DNA of 64,000 nucleotides, taken from NCBI GenBank assembly GCA_044221805.1, contig JBGAOK010000002.1, positions 1 through 64,000 on the forward strand, given 5' to 3'. Source of the stretch: Meridianimarinicoccus sp044221805 (GTDB lineage Bacteria > Pseudomonadota > Alphaproteobacteria > Rhodobacterales > Rhodobacteraceae). A model generated the notes under the pieces. It was not told where the DNA came from. It made no database searches and worked only from the letters and a program-made list of their open reading frames with translations. The position numbers and the translations under genes were made by a program. This document shows, piece after piece, positions 41,880 through 50,630 of the stretch (position 1 is the first letter of the stretch; each line of letters begins with the position of its first letter).

Positions 41880-42989
41880 TCAGGCGCCAAGTCTGGCGAT
41901 CCGGCTTTCGCCGGCCTCCTCGGTGACGCAAAGGTGCTGGGCGCGGGGGCCGAGCGGGTCGAAGAGTTCGGGCCCGGTGCCGGTCAGGAAGGCCTGGGCG
42001 CCCAGGGTGACGATCTCGTCGTACAGCGCGGCGCGGCGGCCGGCATCGAGATGCGCCGCGACCTCGTCCAGCAGGATGATCGGCGGCGCGCCCAGATCCG
42101 CGGCCAGCGCCCGGGCATTGGCGAGCACCAGCGAGATCAGCAGCGCCTTCTGTTCCCCGGTCGAGCATTGCGCGGCGGCGACGCCCTTGGCCGCATAGCG
42201 CGCGTCGAGGTCGGCCCGGTGCGGGCCGGTCAGGCTGCGCCCGGCGCGCAGGTCGGCGGATCGGCCGGCGGCGAGGGCGGCGCGCAGGTCGGGGGCGGTG
42301 TCGGCCGGTTCTGCGTCGTGGGGCCAGACCAGCGCCAGGTCGGCGGCGGGAAAGGCGGTGGCCGCGCCGGACTGGGCCGCGGCAAGGCGGGCCAGGGCGG
42401 TGCGGCGGTTGCGCAGGATCGCGGCGCCGGATTCGGCCATGCGGGCTTCCAGCGCGTCGAACCAGCGGGCATCGCGGATCCCGTCGCGCAGCAACCGGTT
42501 GCGGTCGCGCATCGCCGCCTCGTAGGCGAGGCTCGCCTCGGCATGGTCGGGCAGGAAGCTGAGCGCGATCCGGTCGAGGAAGCGCCGGCGTCCCTCGGCG
42601 CCTTCGGTCCAGAGCCGGTCCATGGACGGCACCAGCCACAGCACCCGCACCAGCCGGCCGAGCGCGATCTGCGGCGCCGGCCTGTCGTCGACGCGCAAGG
42701 CGCGGGGCTGGCCCGGTTCGGCGCGCAGGTCGATCTCGTGCCGGCGGCCGGCCACGTCGAGCACCGCGCCGACGCGCCAGCCCAGCGACTCGGGGCGCCG
42801 GGCCAGATCGGCGGCCTGGGCGCGGCGCAGCCCGCGTCCCGGGGACAAGAGCGAGATCGCCTCGATCAGGTTGGTCTTGCCGGCGCCGTTCAACCCGAAG
42901 ATCGCCACCGGTCGCCCGTCGAAATCCAGCCCCGCCCGCCGGTGCGAGCGGAAATGCGAGAGGTCGAGACGGGTCAGGGCGAGGCGCAT
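41880..42989 (-). CDS. recF: DNA replication/repair protein RecF
   Basis: A 369-residue SMC-like ATPase that loads RecA at single-strand gaps with RecO and RecR. Walker A is IFGLNGAGKTNLIEAISLLS, the signature is AAQCSTGEQKALLISLVLAN, and Walker B is PIILLDEVAAHLDAGRRAAL. The N-terminus MRLALTRLDLSHFRSH is typical. It lies between dnaN and gyrB in the usual order, but is separated from dnaN by a hairpin-rich gap and a divergent methyltransferase gene. Confidence 0.95.
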   Translation of the reverse strand: MRLALTRLDLSHFRSHRRAGLDFDGRPVAIFGLNGAGKTNLIEAISLLSPGRGLRRAQAADLARRPESLGWRVGAVLDVAGRRHEIDLRAEPGQPRALRVDDRPAPQIALGRLVRVLWLVPSMDRLWTEGAEGRRRFLDRIALSFLPDHAEASLAYEAAMRDRNRLLRDGIRDARWFDALEARMAESGAAILRNRRTALARLAAAQSGAATAFPAADLALVWPHDAEPADTAPDLRAALAAGRSADLRAGRSLTGPHRADLDARYAAKGVAAAQCSTGEQKALLISLVLANARALAADLGAPPIILLDEVAAHLDAGRRAALYDEIVTLGAQAFLTGTGPELFDPLGPRAQHLCVTEEAGESRIARLGA

Positions 42990-43410
42990 GTCCCTTGGCT
43001 AGCGTTGCCGGGTCGGCGCTGCCAGCCTTAAACGGGCCGCTGTCCGGCATCCCCGAAGGCAAAGACCCCGCCGTTTCCGGTCGGGGTCCCTCTGCCGCGA
43101 ATCGCGAGGCGCCTCTGGCGCCTCCGGGTCCGAAGACCCTGTCCAAGGGTCTTGCTGCGGTCGGCCAATCGAGGCTGGCCGAAGACCAGACTGCGCCTGC
43201 ACGTCCGATTCGTCAAACCGGCGGCACGCTGGCGCAGAAGGGCCGAACCGCCGGCGCCGCTGCCATCCCCTTGACAGCTGACCAGAGTTCGCCTGACCAT
43301 CGATCCAATTCACAATCGGCTTTTGCTTACCTGGTCAAGACGCGGCCCGCAGCGGGTGGGGCAGACGCATGGGTGGCCGGGGGGATGCCGCGGCCGGCAG
43401 GAAGGTCTCG
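42990..43410. other. Hairpin-rich intergenic region upstream of recF
   Basis: About 420 bases without a credible gene. It has three consecutive perfect or near-perfect hairpins. The first is GACCCCG (43064-43070) with CGGGGTC (43082-43088); the second GAGGCGCC (43106-43113) with GGCGCCTC (43117-43124), loop TCT; the third GGGTC (43126-43130) with GACCC (43135-43139). A TTGACA occurs at 43271-43276, about 135 bases before the methyltransferase start, without a convincing -10. Confidence 0.5.
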
Positions 43411-44283
43411 ATGCAGCCGATCATCCCGCCTTTGGCGGTGGTATCCGACCGGGCCGGCTATGTTGCCTTGCACCAGTCTGCAGTTGGCCCCTTCCTGATG
43501 GATTACGAAGACGGCTTCGCCGCAGCCTATCAGGGCGAACCGCGTACCATCCGCGGCTTCTGCCACCCCTGCGGTACCGAAGTCGGGTTCGAGATCGACA
43601 TGCACTGGGGCGGTCGGGACATGGACGGGCGGTTCGTTCCGAACTGGCGCGAACGGCTGGCCTGTCCGTTCTGCGGTCTGAACAATCGACAGCGCCTGAT
43701 CGCCACGTTGCTGGCCGCGCTTATGGACTCACGACCCGCGGCGCGGGTCTATTTCATGGAGCAGGTGACGCCGATCTTCAGCCTGTTCTCGGCCCGCTAT
43801 CCTGACGCCGAGGTAATTGGCAGCGAATTTCTGGGCAATTACCCCAGCGGCACGGTGGTCAATGGCATCCGGCACGAGAACGTCGAAGCGTTGAGCTTTC
43901 CGGCAGGTTCGCTTGACCTGATCGTCAGCAACGACGTGTTCGAACATGTGGCCGACCCCCGGCGGGGGTTCGCGGAATGCGCCCGGGTCCTGAAGCCCGG
44001 CGGCGTGATGCTGGCGACGTTTCCGTTCTTTCCCTGGGTCGAGGCCTCGGTGGTGCGGGCGCGGCTGACAGGAACCGGGGTCGAACACCTGCACCCGGCG
44101 ATGTATCACGGCAACCCGGTGTCCGAGGACGGGGCGCTGGTGTTCACCGATTTCGCCTGGGATCTGATGGACGTGATCCGCGCGGCCGGCTTTCCCGATG
44201 CGGTGGTCGAGCTTTACCGGTCGGTCCGGTCCGGGCATCTGGGCGGGTTGCAGATGGTGTTCCGGCTGCGCAGGCCGGGATGA
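43411..44283 (+). CDS. Class I SAM-dependent methyltransferase with a CxxC pair
   Basis: A 290-residue methyltransferase. An N-terminal region holds two cysteine pairs, FCHPCG and LACPFCGLNNRQR, likely a zinc-binding knuckle. The Rossmann core has VIGSEFLGNYP, LDLIVSNDVFEHVADPRRGF and ARVLKPGGVMLATFPFFPW. The FEHVxDP and LKPGG elements are typical of Methyltransf_11 enzymes acting on sugars or small molecules. The substrate is unknown. AGGAAGG lies 6 bases before ATG 43411. It interrupts the dnaN-recF order, reading opposite to both, and is convergent with dnaN (14 bases apart). Confidence 0.82.
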   Translation: MQPIIPPLAVVSDRAGYVALHQSAVGPFLMDYEDGFAAAYQGEPRTIRGFCHPCGTEVGFEIDMHWGGRDMDGRFVPNWRERLACPFCGLNNRQRLIATLLAALMDSRPAARVYFMEQVTPIFSLFSARYPDAEVIGSEFLGNYPSGTVVNGIRHENVEALSFPAGSLDLIVSNDVFEHVADPRRGFAECARVLKPGGVMLATFPFFPWVEASVVRARLTGTGVEHLHPAMYHGNPVSEDGALVFTDFAWDLMDVIRAAGFPDAVVELYRSVRSGHLGGLQMVFRLRRPG

Positions 44284-44297
44284 CGCCGGCGGGCCAG

Positions 44298-45419
44298 TCA
44301 GACCCGCATCGGCATCACCACATAAACCGCCGATTCGTCCGAGCCTTCGCGCATCAGCGTTGGGTCGGCGGCCGAATTGAACAGGAAGACGGCGTTCTCG
44401 CGGTCGACCTGGCTGGCGATCTCCAGGAGGTACTTGGCGTTGAAGCCGATCTCGAGATGCTCGTCGCCATAGGCGACCGCCAGTTCCTCCTCGGCGGCGC
44501 CGCTGTCGGGGGCGTTGACGCACAACGTCAGGCGATCTTCGTCCAGCAGCATCTTTACCGCCCGCGAGCGTTCCGAGGACACCGTCGCCACCCGGTCGAC
44601 CGCCTTGGCGAAATCGGCGGCGTCGACCTCGAGCCGGCGCGAGTTCTGGGTCGGGATCACCCGGCTGTAGTCCGGGAAGGTGCCGTCGATCACCTTCGAG
44701 GTCAGCGTCAGCCCTGGTGCGGAGAATCGCACCTTGGTCTCGGACACCGACACGGTGATCTCGGCCTCGTCATCCTCGAGAAGCTTGCGCAGCTCGCCCA
44801 CGGTCTTGCGGGGCACGATCACCCCCGGCATGGTTTCCGCCCCGATCGGCAGCGGCGCGTCGATCCGGGCCAGCCGATGGCCGTCGGTGGCAACGCAGCG
44901 CAGCACCAGGGTGCCGGCGCCGGCATCGGCCACATGCATGTAGACGCCGTTCAGGTAATAGCGCGTCTCTTCGGTCGAGATGGCGAATTTCGACTTGTCG
45001 AACAGCCGGCGCAGCAGCGGGGCCGGTGCCTTGAAGGTCGAGACGTACTCGCTGGTCGCCATCACCGGGAAATCTTCCTTGGGCAGCGTGGCGAGCCGGA
45101 ACTGCGCCCGTCCGGCCGTGACCGACAGCAGGCTTGATCCGGGATCGGTTGCCAGCTCGACCAGCGCACCGTCGGGCAGCTTGCGCGCGATCTCGTGGAA
45201 CATCACCGCATTGACCGTGATGGCACCGGCCCGGTGGATTTGCGCCGGGGCCTCGTCCACCACCTCGATGTCAAGATCGGTGGCGCGGAACCGGACGCGG
45301 TCGCCCTCGGCCTCGATCAGCACGTTGGACAGGATCGGAATCGTGTTGCGCCGCTCTACGACCGACTGAGCCTGGGACACCGCTTTCAGGAGCGTCCCGC
45401 GTTCGATGCTGAGTTTCAT
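44298..45419 (-). CDS. dnaN: DNA polymerase III beta sliding clamp
   Basis: A 373-residue ring subunit that tethers polymerase III to DNA. The three topologically similar domains are recognisable: KLSIERGTLLKAVSQAQSVV at the start, PAPLLRRLFDKSKFAISTEE in the middle, and the C-terminal end SDESAVYVVMPMRV. The length is standard. It is downstream of dnaA in the same direction with a 123-base gap. Confidence 0.96.
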   Translation of the reverse strand: MKLSIERGTLLKAVSQAQSVVERRNTIPILSNVLIEAEGDRVRFRATDLDIEVVDEAPAQIHRAGAITVNAVMFHEIARKLPDGALVELATDPGSSLLSVTAGRAQFRLATLPKEDFPVMATSEYVSTFKAPAPLLRRLFDKSKFAISTEETRYYLNGVYMHVADAGAGTLVLRCVATDGHRLARIDAPLPIGAETMPGVIVPRKTVGELRKLLEDDEAEITVSVSETKVRFSAPGLTLTSKVIDGTFPDYSRVIPTQNSRRLEVDAADFAKAVDRVATVSSERSRAVKMLLDEDRLTLCVNAPDSGAAEEELAVAYGDEHLEIGFNAKYLLEIASQVDRENAVFLFNSAADPTLMREGSDESAVYVVMPMRV

Positions 45420-45542
45420 GCGTCAGATCCTCTGACCGGAAGGGACTGTGACGCTATCGGATTCTCGCCACCGCACAAGTCCCTTCCTGCATCGCGCCGC
45501 GCCGGTCAAAACAGCGCTCGCCTGGCCCGGCTGCGCCGAAGA

Positions 45543-46970
45543 TCAGGCTTCCAGCGCGCGGCGCAGCAGTTCCAGGTCTTCGGCCACCTGACTGTCCTTG
45601 ATCTTCAGTTCCTCGATCTTCTTCACGCCGTGCATGATGGTCGTATGGTCCCGGCCGCCGAAGCGCCGGCCGATCTCGGGCAGCGAGCGCGAGGTGAGTG
45701 TCTTGCACAGGTACATCGCCATCTGCCGGGGCCGCGCCACGGTGCGCACCCGGGTCGGGCCGATCAGTTCCGACAGGCGGATGTTGTAGTGTTCCGAGAC
45801 CCGGCGCTGGATCTCTTCGACGGTGACCTTGCGGTCCGAGACCCGCAGGATGTCGGCCAGGCAATCCTGGGTCATGTCGAGGGTGATCTCGCGGCCCACC
45901 AGGCTGGCCATCGCGAACAGCCGCAGCAGCGCGCCTTCCAGCACCCGGACGTTGGTCGAGATCCGGTGCGCGAGGAACTCCAGCACGCCGGGCGCGATCC
46001 TGAGGCCAGGATACTGCCGTGAATAGAGCTCGACCTTCTGCTGCAGGATCCCCAGGCGCAGCTCGTAGTTGGTGGGATGCAGGTCCACCACCAGCCCGCA
46101 CTGAAGGCGCGACTTGATCCGCTCCTCCATGTCCTTCATCTCGCCCGGGGCGCGGTCGCCCGAGATGATGATCTGCTTCTGCTGGTCCACCAGCGCGTTG
46201 AAGGTGTGGAAGAACTCGTCCTGGGTCGAATCCTTGCCGGCGATGAACTGGACGTCGTCGACCATCAGCACGTCGACCGAGCGGAACAACTGCTTGAACC
46301 CCATCATGTCGCGGTCGCGCAGCGCCTGCACGAAGCGGTACATGAACTGCTCGGCCGAGAGGTAGACGATGCGCTTGGCCGGATCGCGCAGGCGCATCTC
46401 CCAGGCCACGGCATGCATCAGGTGGGTCTTGCCCAGTCCCACGCCGCCGTAAAGGAACAGCGGGTTGAACCCGACCGGCCCGCCCTCGGCGACGCGGCGG
46501 GCGGCGGCATGGGCCAGCTCGTTCGGCGGGCCGACCACGAACGTGTCGAACGTATAGCGCGGGTCGAGCGCGCCGCCGGGCAGCGCCTCGGAGACCGGGT
46601 CAGGCAGGTCCTGCGCCGCGGGGTCCGGCAGCGCCCGGAACACGGCGGCTGCGCTCAGGGCATGGTTTCCGTTGGCACGGGTCGGGACCGCCTGGGGGGC
46701 AGAGGCGCAGTTGGCGGGAGCGCGGACCGGCAGGCGCACGTCGAACTCGATCCGCCTGACATCGGCCCCGGCGGAATGCAGGTGCCGCAGGATCTGGTCC
46801 GCGTAGTTGCGGTTCACCCAGTTGCCGATGAAATTCGTGGGCACGCTGAAATGGGCGACGCCATCCCTGAAGGCGGAGAATTCCAGAGGTCGGATCCAGG
46901 TCCTGTAGTTGTGCTCGCCCACGGTCTGCAACAGCGCGTTCTGGACCTCGCCCCAGATCTCGTTCGTCAT
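45543..46970 (-). CDS. dnaA: Chromosomal replication initiator DnaA
   Basis: A 475-residue AAA+ protein that opens the origin. Domain I begins TNEIWGEVQNALLQTVGEHN. The AAA+ domain has NPLFLYGGVGLGKTHLMHAV (Walker A), VLMVDDVQFIAGKDSTQDEF (Walker B) and DRAPGEMKDMEERIKSRLQC. The DNA-binding domain IV has the DnaA signature FGGRDHTTIMHGVKKIEEL. The linker domain II (residues 85-135) is Ala/Pro-rich and variable. It is followed by dnaN and preceded by a 660-base gap to rpsT. Confidence 0.97.
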   Translation of the reverse strand: MTNEIWGEVQNALLQTVGEHNYRTWIRPLEFSAFRDGVAHFSVPTNFIGNWVNRNYADQILRHLHSAGADVRRIEFDVRLPVRAPANCASAPQAVPTRANGNHALSAAAVFRALPDPAAQDLPDPVSEALPGGALDPRYTFDTFVVGPPNELAHAAARRVAEGGPVGFNPLFLYGGVGLGKTHLMHAVAWEMRLRDPAKRIVYLSAEQFMYRFVQALRDRDMMGFKQLFRSVDVLMVDDVQFIAGKDSTQDEFFHTFNALVDQQKQIIISGDRAPGEMKDMEERIKSRLQCGLVVDLHPTNYELRLGILQQKVELYSRQYPGLRIAPGVLEFLAHRISTNVRVLEGALLRLFAMASLVGREITLDMTQDCLADILRVSDRKVTVEEIQRRVSEHYNIRLSELIGPTRVRTVARPRQMAMYLCKTLTSRSLPEIGRRFGGRDHTTIMHGVKKIEELKIKDSQVAEDLELLRRALEA

Positions 46971-47632
46971 TTCCAGCCGTCCATTTTATACCGCAGGCTA
47001 TGCTTGCGGGTGCCCCTGTTGTTCCCTCACACGGGCTCCGGAAAACACCTGACAGTCCGGCCGCAGCCGAATCCTGCTCAATGTCGCACAAGGTGCCGGC
47101 CTTCGCCGACACTCACCCGATTGGCGCCCGCCAAGCCTGTGCGGCTGGCAGACCCATGCGGGTTCAGGTGCTATGGACACGGCCTCGACCGCCGGATGCC
47201 TGGTCCGGCGAAAGCCTTCCGGCACAACGGGATGCCCCCCGAAGATGCCGGTAAACACGTTCATGATCCGCTACGGACGAAAACCCCTACACGCCCCGCA
47301 AATCACCGCGGTCGTACGTCCGTTGCAGGTGCGTGCCTCATGTCCCCCAAAGACGATGTGAATCGCATGGAGACAGTAGCAACGGGGTCCGAACGGGTGC
47401 AACAGAACTTACACATTGACAGATTGATTGCCCCGTCCCGAATCTAATTCTTTCTAAAAGTATATTCTTTTCATGTATTTGATCTGCTCAATCCGGCATC
47501 TTCGGGTCTGTGCGCGGCGTCACCGTGTTGTTACCCTGCCGCACTCGGCGACAGCTTGCCGATGCACGCAAAAAAGGGCGCCGTTACCGACGCCCCAAGC
47601 CTTTGATGGCGATTTCCGCAGCAGTCCGGCGA
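46971..47632. promoter_or_regulatory. dnaA-rpsT intergenic region (dnaA promoter, possible origin region)
   Basis: About 660 bases with no gene. It contains a strikingly AT-rich patch at about 47440-47495 in otherwise GC-rich sequence, which could be a dnaA promoter or an unwinding element. I looked for DnaA boxes (TTATCCACA and close variants) and found none convincing; the nearest is TTACACATT at 47410. The rpsT terminator lies at 47570-47595. An origin here is possible but not shown. Confidence 0.4.
47570..47595 (-). terminator. Intrinsic terminator of rpsT
   Basis: On the minus strand an 8-base stem (plus 47588-47595 with 47576-47583, one G-U pair) with a 4-base loop is followed by six T (A run 47570-47575). 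It lies about 37 bases after the rpsT stop. Confidence 0.9.
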
Positions 47633-47896
47633 TCAGCCGATAGACTTGACCCGGGCCGAAAGGCGCGAGATCTTTCGCGACGCGGTGTTCTTGTGCACCA
47701 CGCCCTTGGTGACGCCGCGCATCAGTTCCGGTTCGGCCTGACGCAGCGCTGCGAAAGCGGTATCCTTGTCGCCTGAAGCGATCGCTTCTTCGACCTTGCG
47801 CAGGAAGGTGCGGATGCGCGACCGGCGGGACCGGTTCACGTCATTGCGGCGCACGGTCTGGCGGGCGCGCTTCTTGGATTGGGGCGTGTTTGCCAT
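47633..47896 (-). CDS. rpsT: 30S ribosomal protein S20
   Basis: An 87-residue ribosomal protein that binds 16S rRNA. The sequence ANTPQSKKRARQTVRRNDVN, RRSRIRTFLRKVEEAIASGD, GVTKGVVHKNTASRKISRLS and the C-terminal ARVKSI is a textbook S20. It lies upstream of dnaA in the same direction, a typical alphaproteobacterial order, and has its own terminator. Confidence 0.97.
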   Translation of the reverse strand: MANTPQSKKRARQTVRRNDVNRSRRSRIRTFLRKVEEAIASGDKDTAFAALRQAEPELMRGVTKGVVHKNTASRKISRLSARVKSIG

Positions 47897-48017
47897 GACG
47901 TTTCTTCCCAGATTGCGGGGTCAAATTCGATGAAGCCGGACCTCTAGGACCGACTCGCGGGCAAGTCAACACCTGCCCGCAAGATTCCGCCCGGGGTGCC
48001 GGGCTGCGGCGCAAGGG

Positions 48018-48794
48018 TCACTGGTCGCGGAACTGCGGCGCGCGCTTCTCGAGGAAGGCCGCCATGCCCTCGGCCTTGTCGGCGGTGCCGAACAGGGCGT
48101 GGAACAGGCGGCGTTCGTGCAGCAAGCCTTCGCTGAGCGTGGTTTCGAAGCTGCGCGCGGCGGATTCCTTGATCGCCAGCGCGGCAAGGTGGGACCGCGA
48201 CGCCACCTTCTGGGCGACCGCGAAAGCCTCCTCGGCCAGCTTGTCGGCCGGCACGACCCGGGCGACCAGACCCGAGCGTTCCGCCTCGTCCGCCGAGATG
48301 AACCGCCCCGTCAGCAGCATGTCCATCGCCTTGGCCTTGCCCACGGCGCGAATCAGGCGCTGGGTGCCGCCCATGGCGGGAATGATCCCCAGGGTGATCT
48401 CGGGCAGGCCGAACCGGGCGGTGTCGGCCGCGATGATGATGTCGCACAGCATCGCCAGTTCGCAGCCGCCGCCGAGGGCATAGCCCGAAACAGCCGCGAT
48501 CAGCGGCTTCCGGCAGATGCTGAACTGGTGGGCGATCTCGGCGAAGTAGTCGCTGACGAAGACTTCCACGAAGGACTTGCCGGCCATCTCGGCAATGTCG
48601 GCGCCGGCGGCGAAGGCGCGCTCGGACCCGGTGATGATGATGCAGCGGGCGCGGTCATCCTGCTCCAGCGCGCTGAGAAGCTGGCAGAGCTCCTCCATCA
48701 TCTTGCTGTTCAGGGCATTCAGCGCCGCCGGGCGGTTCAGCGTCACCAGCGCCACGTTGTCCGTGATGTCGACGATCAGCGTCTCGTAGTCCAT
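48018..48794 (-). CDS. Enoyl-CoA hydratase
   Basis: A 258-residue crotonase-family enzyme hydrating trans-2-enoyl-CoA to (S)-3-hydroxyacyl-CoA in fatty-acid oxidation. LNRPAALNALNSKMMEELCQ, AFAAGADIAEMAGKSF, SGYALGGGCELAMLCDIIIA and FGLPEITLGIIPAMGGTQRL are present, with the two catalytic Glu in GGGCELAM and LPEITLG. The start at 48794 (MDYETLIVDIT) fits the family. Confidence 0.95.
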   Translation of the reverse strand: MDYETLIVDITDNVALVTLNRPAALNALNSKMMEELCQLLSALEQDDRARCIIITGSERAFAAGADIAEMAGKSFVEVFVSDYFAEIAHQFSICRKPLIAAVSGYALGGGCELAMLCDIIIAADTARFGLPEITLGIIPAMGGTQRLIRAVGKAKAMDMLLTGRFISADEAERSGLVARVVPADKLAEEAFAVAQKVASRSHLAALAIKESAARSFETTLSEGLLHERRLFHALFGTADKAEGMAAFLEKRAPQFRDQ

Positions 48795-48869
48795 CGGGTC
48801 CTGCCTCACTGGTTAACCGGCCCCGGAGTAACAGCGCGCCGCTTCGCGGTTCAAGTTGTGTTTGGCCAG

Positions 48870-49733
48870 TTACCGCTGACAGACCGGGCAATAGAAGCTG
48901 GACCGGCCCGATTGCACGATCCGCTGGATGGTGCCGCTGCAGCCGGGCTTCAGGCAGGGCAGGCCCGCGCGGCCATAGACCCGGAAGGCGTGCTGGAAAT
49001 AGCCCAGGTCGCCATCCGCCTGCCGGTAGTCGCGCAGGGTCGATCCGCCGGCCTCGATCGCTTCCAGCAGCACCGCGCGGATCACCGGGACAAGGCCGGC
49101 GGCGCGTGCCGGGCCGATCTGCCCGGCCAGCCGCCGGGGTGCGATGCCGGTGCGGAACAGCGCCTCGGCCACATAGATGTTGCCCAGCCCCGCGACCATC
49201 CGCTGGTCCAAGAGCGCCGCCTTGATCGGGGTCTTCCTGCCGTGCAGCGCGGCGACCAGATAGGCCTCGTCGAACCCGTTGCCCAGGGGCTCGGGCCCGA
49301 GGGAAGCCAGCAGCGGGTGCGCCTCGGCCGTCGCGGTCGGCACCAGATCCATCGCCCCGAAGCGGCGCGCGTCGTTGAACGTCACCCGCCCGCCGCCCTC
49401 CATGTCGAGGATCACGTGGTCGTGCTTCTCGGGCGCCGGGTGGGCATGGTGGAAGTCGCCCGGCAGCGCGCGCCCGGTCCCGGCCGAGATCACCATCCGC
49501 CCCGACATGCCCAGATGGATCAGCAGCGTCTCGCCGGTCGAGAGGTCGGCCAGGATGTATTTCGACCGCCGCCTGAGCGTGAGAACCTGTGCGCCTGCCA
49601 GTCTTTCCGGCAGGTTGGCGGGCAAGGGCCAGCGCAGGTCGGGACGCCGCGCTTCGACCGCAAGGATCAGCTTTCCCTCCATCACCGGCACGAGGCCGCG
49701 GCGGACGGTCTCCACCTCGGGCAGTTCGGGCAT
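48870..49733 (-). CDS. mutM: Formamidopyrimidine-DNA glycosylase
   Basis: A 287-residue base-excision-repair enzyme removing 8-oxoguanine and formamidopyrimidines. The mature N-terminus PELPEVETVRRGLVP carries the catalytic Pro and Glu. The helix-two-turn-helix has QRMVAGLGNIYVAEALFRTG, and the zinc finger is CLKPGCSGT with FYCPVCQR at the end. The start is at 49733. It is divergent from ubiE, a common alphaproteobacterial arrangement. Confidence 0.96.
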   Translation of the reverse strand: MPELPEVETVRRGLVPVMEGKLILAVEARRPDLRWPLPANLPERLAGAQVLTLRRRSKYILADLSTGETLLIHLGMSGRMVISAGTGRALPGDFHHAHPAPEKHDHVILDMEGGGRVTFNDARRFGAMDLVPTATAEAHPLLASLGPEPLGNGFDEAYLVAALHGRKTPIKAALLDQRMVAGLGNIYVAEALFRTGIAPRRLAGQIGPARAAGLVPVIRAVLLEAIEAGGSTLRDYRQADGDLGYFQHAFRVYGRAGLPCLKPGCSGTIQRIVQSGRSSFYCPVCQR

Positions 49734-49877
49734 GGCGGGGGCCTCCTCCGGCGGCGGCTGCGGTGCCGGGTGGGGCACCTGCGGTTTGGTCGCCCTGCGG
49801 CGACGGGACGGGCGCGGCGCGTTGTATCGGCGCGGCGCCGGCCTATAAGGAAGGCGGGAACAAGGAACGGCAAGACC

Positions 49878-50630
49878 ATGACTGACGACGGCGCAACCCG
49901 GACGCATTTCGGCAACCGCGAGGTCCCCGAGGCCGAGAAGGCGGGGCTGGTCCGCGGCGTCTTCACGTCGGTCGCGTCACGTTATGACCTGATGAACGAT
50001 GTCATGTCCGCGGGCGTCCACCGGCTGTGGAAGGACGCGATGATGGACTGGCTGGCGCCCCGGCCGGGCCAGCGGCTGCTGGACGTGGCCGGCGGCACCG
50101 GCGACATTGCCTTCCGCTTCCTCAAGCGTGCCCCGGGGGCCGAGGCGGTGGTGCTGGATCTGACCGCGCCGATGCTCGAGGAAGGCCGCCGCCGGGCCGA
50201 GGCCGAGGCGATGTCGGACCGGCTGGACTGGGTCGTGGGCGACGCCATGGCGCTGCCCTTCCCGGATGCCAGCTTCGACGTCTACACGATTTCGTTCGGA
50301 ATCCGGAACGTGACCCGGATCGGCGAGGCACTGGCCGAGGCGTACCGGGTGCTCCGCCCCGGCGGGCGGCTGATGGTGCTGGAATTCAGCACGATGACAA
50401 ATCCGGCGCTGCAATGGGCCTATGACCGATATTCGTACAACGTCATTCCGGTCATGGGGCAGGCGATCGCCGGCGACCGGGACAGCTACCAGTATCTGGT
50501 GGAGTCGATTCGCAAGTTCCCCGACCAGGACCGTTTCGCGGCGATGATCCGCGCCGCCGGCTTCGACATGGTGAAGGTCCGGAACCTGTCCATGGGGATC
50601 GCGGCGCTGCATTCCGGCTGGAAGCTCTGA
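49878..50630 (+). CDS. ubiE: Ubiquinone/menaquinone biosynthesis C-methyltransferase UbiE
   Basis: A 250-residue SAM-dependent methyltransferase in ubiquinone synthesis. THFGNREVPEAEKAGLVRGV, ASRYDLMNDVMSAGVHRLWK, LLDVAGGTGDIAFRFL (SAM site), YTISFGIRNVTRIGEALAEA and YLVESIRKFPDQDRFAAMI are diagnostic. An AAGGAA lies before ATG 49878. ubiB starts on the base after its stop codon. Confidence 0.96.
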   Translation: MTDDGATRTHFGNREVPEAEKAGLVRGVFTSVASRYDLMNDVMSAGVHRLWKDAMMDWLAPRPGQRLLDVAGGTGDIAFRFLKRAPGAEAVVLDLTAPMLEEGRRRAEAEAMSDRLDWVVGDAMALPFPDASFDVYTISFGIRNVTRIGEALAEAYRVLRPGGRLMVLEFSTMTNPALQWAYDRYSYNVIPVMGQAIAGDRDSYQYLVESIRKFPDQDRFAAMIRAAGFDMVKVRNLSMGIAALHSGWKL

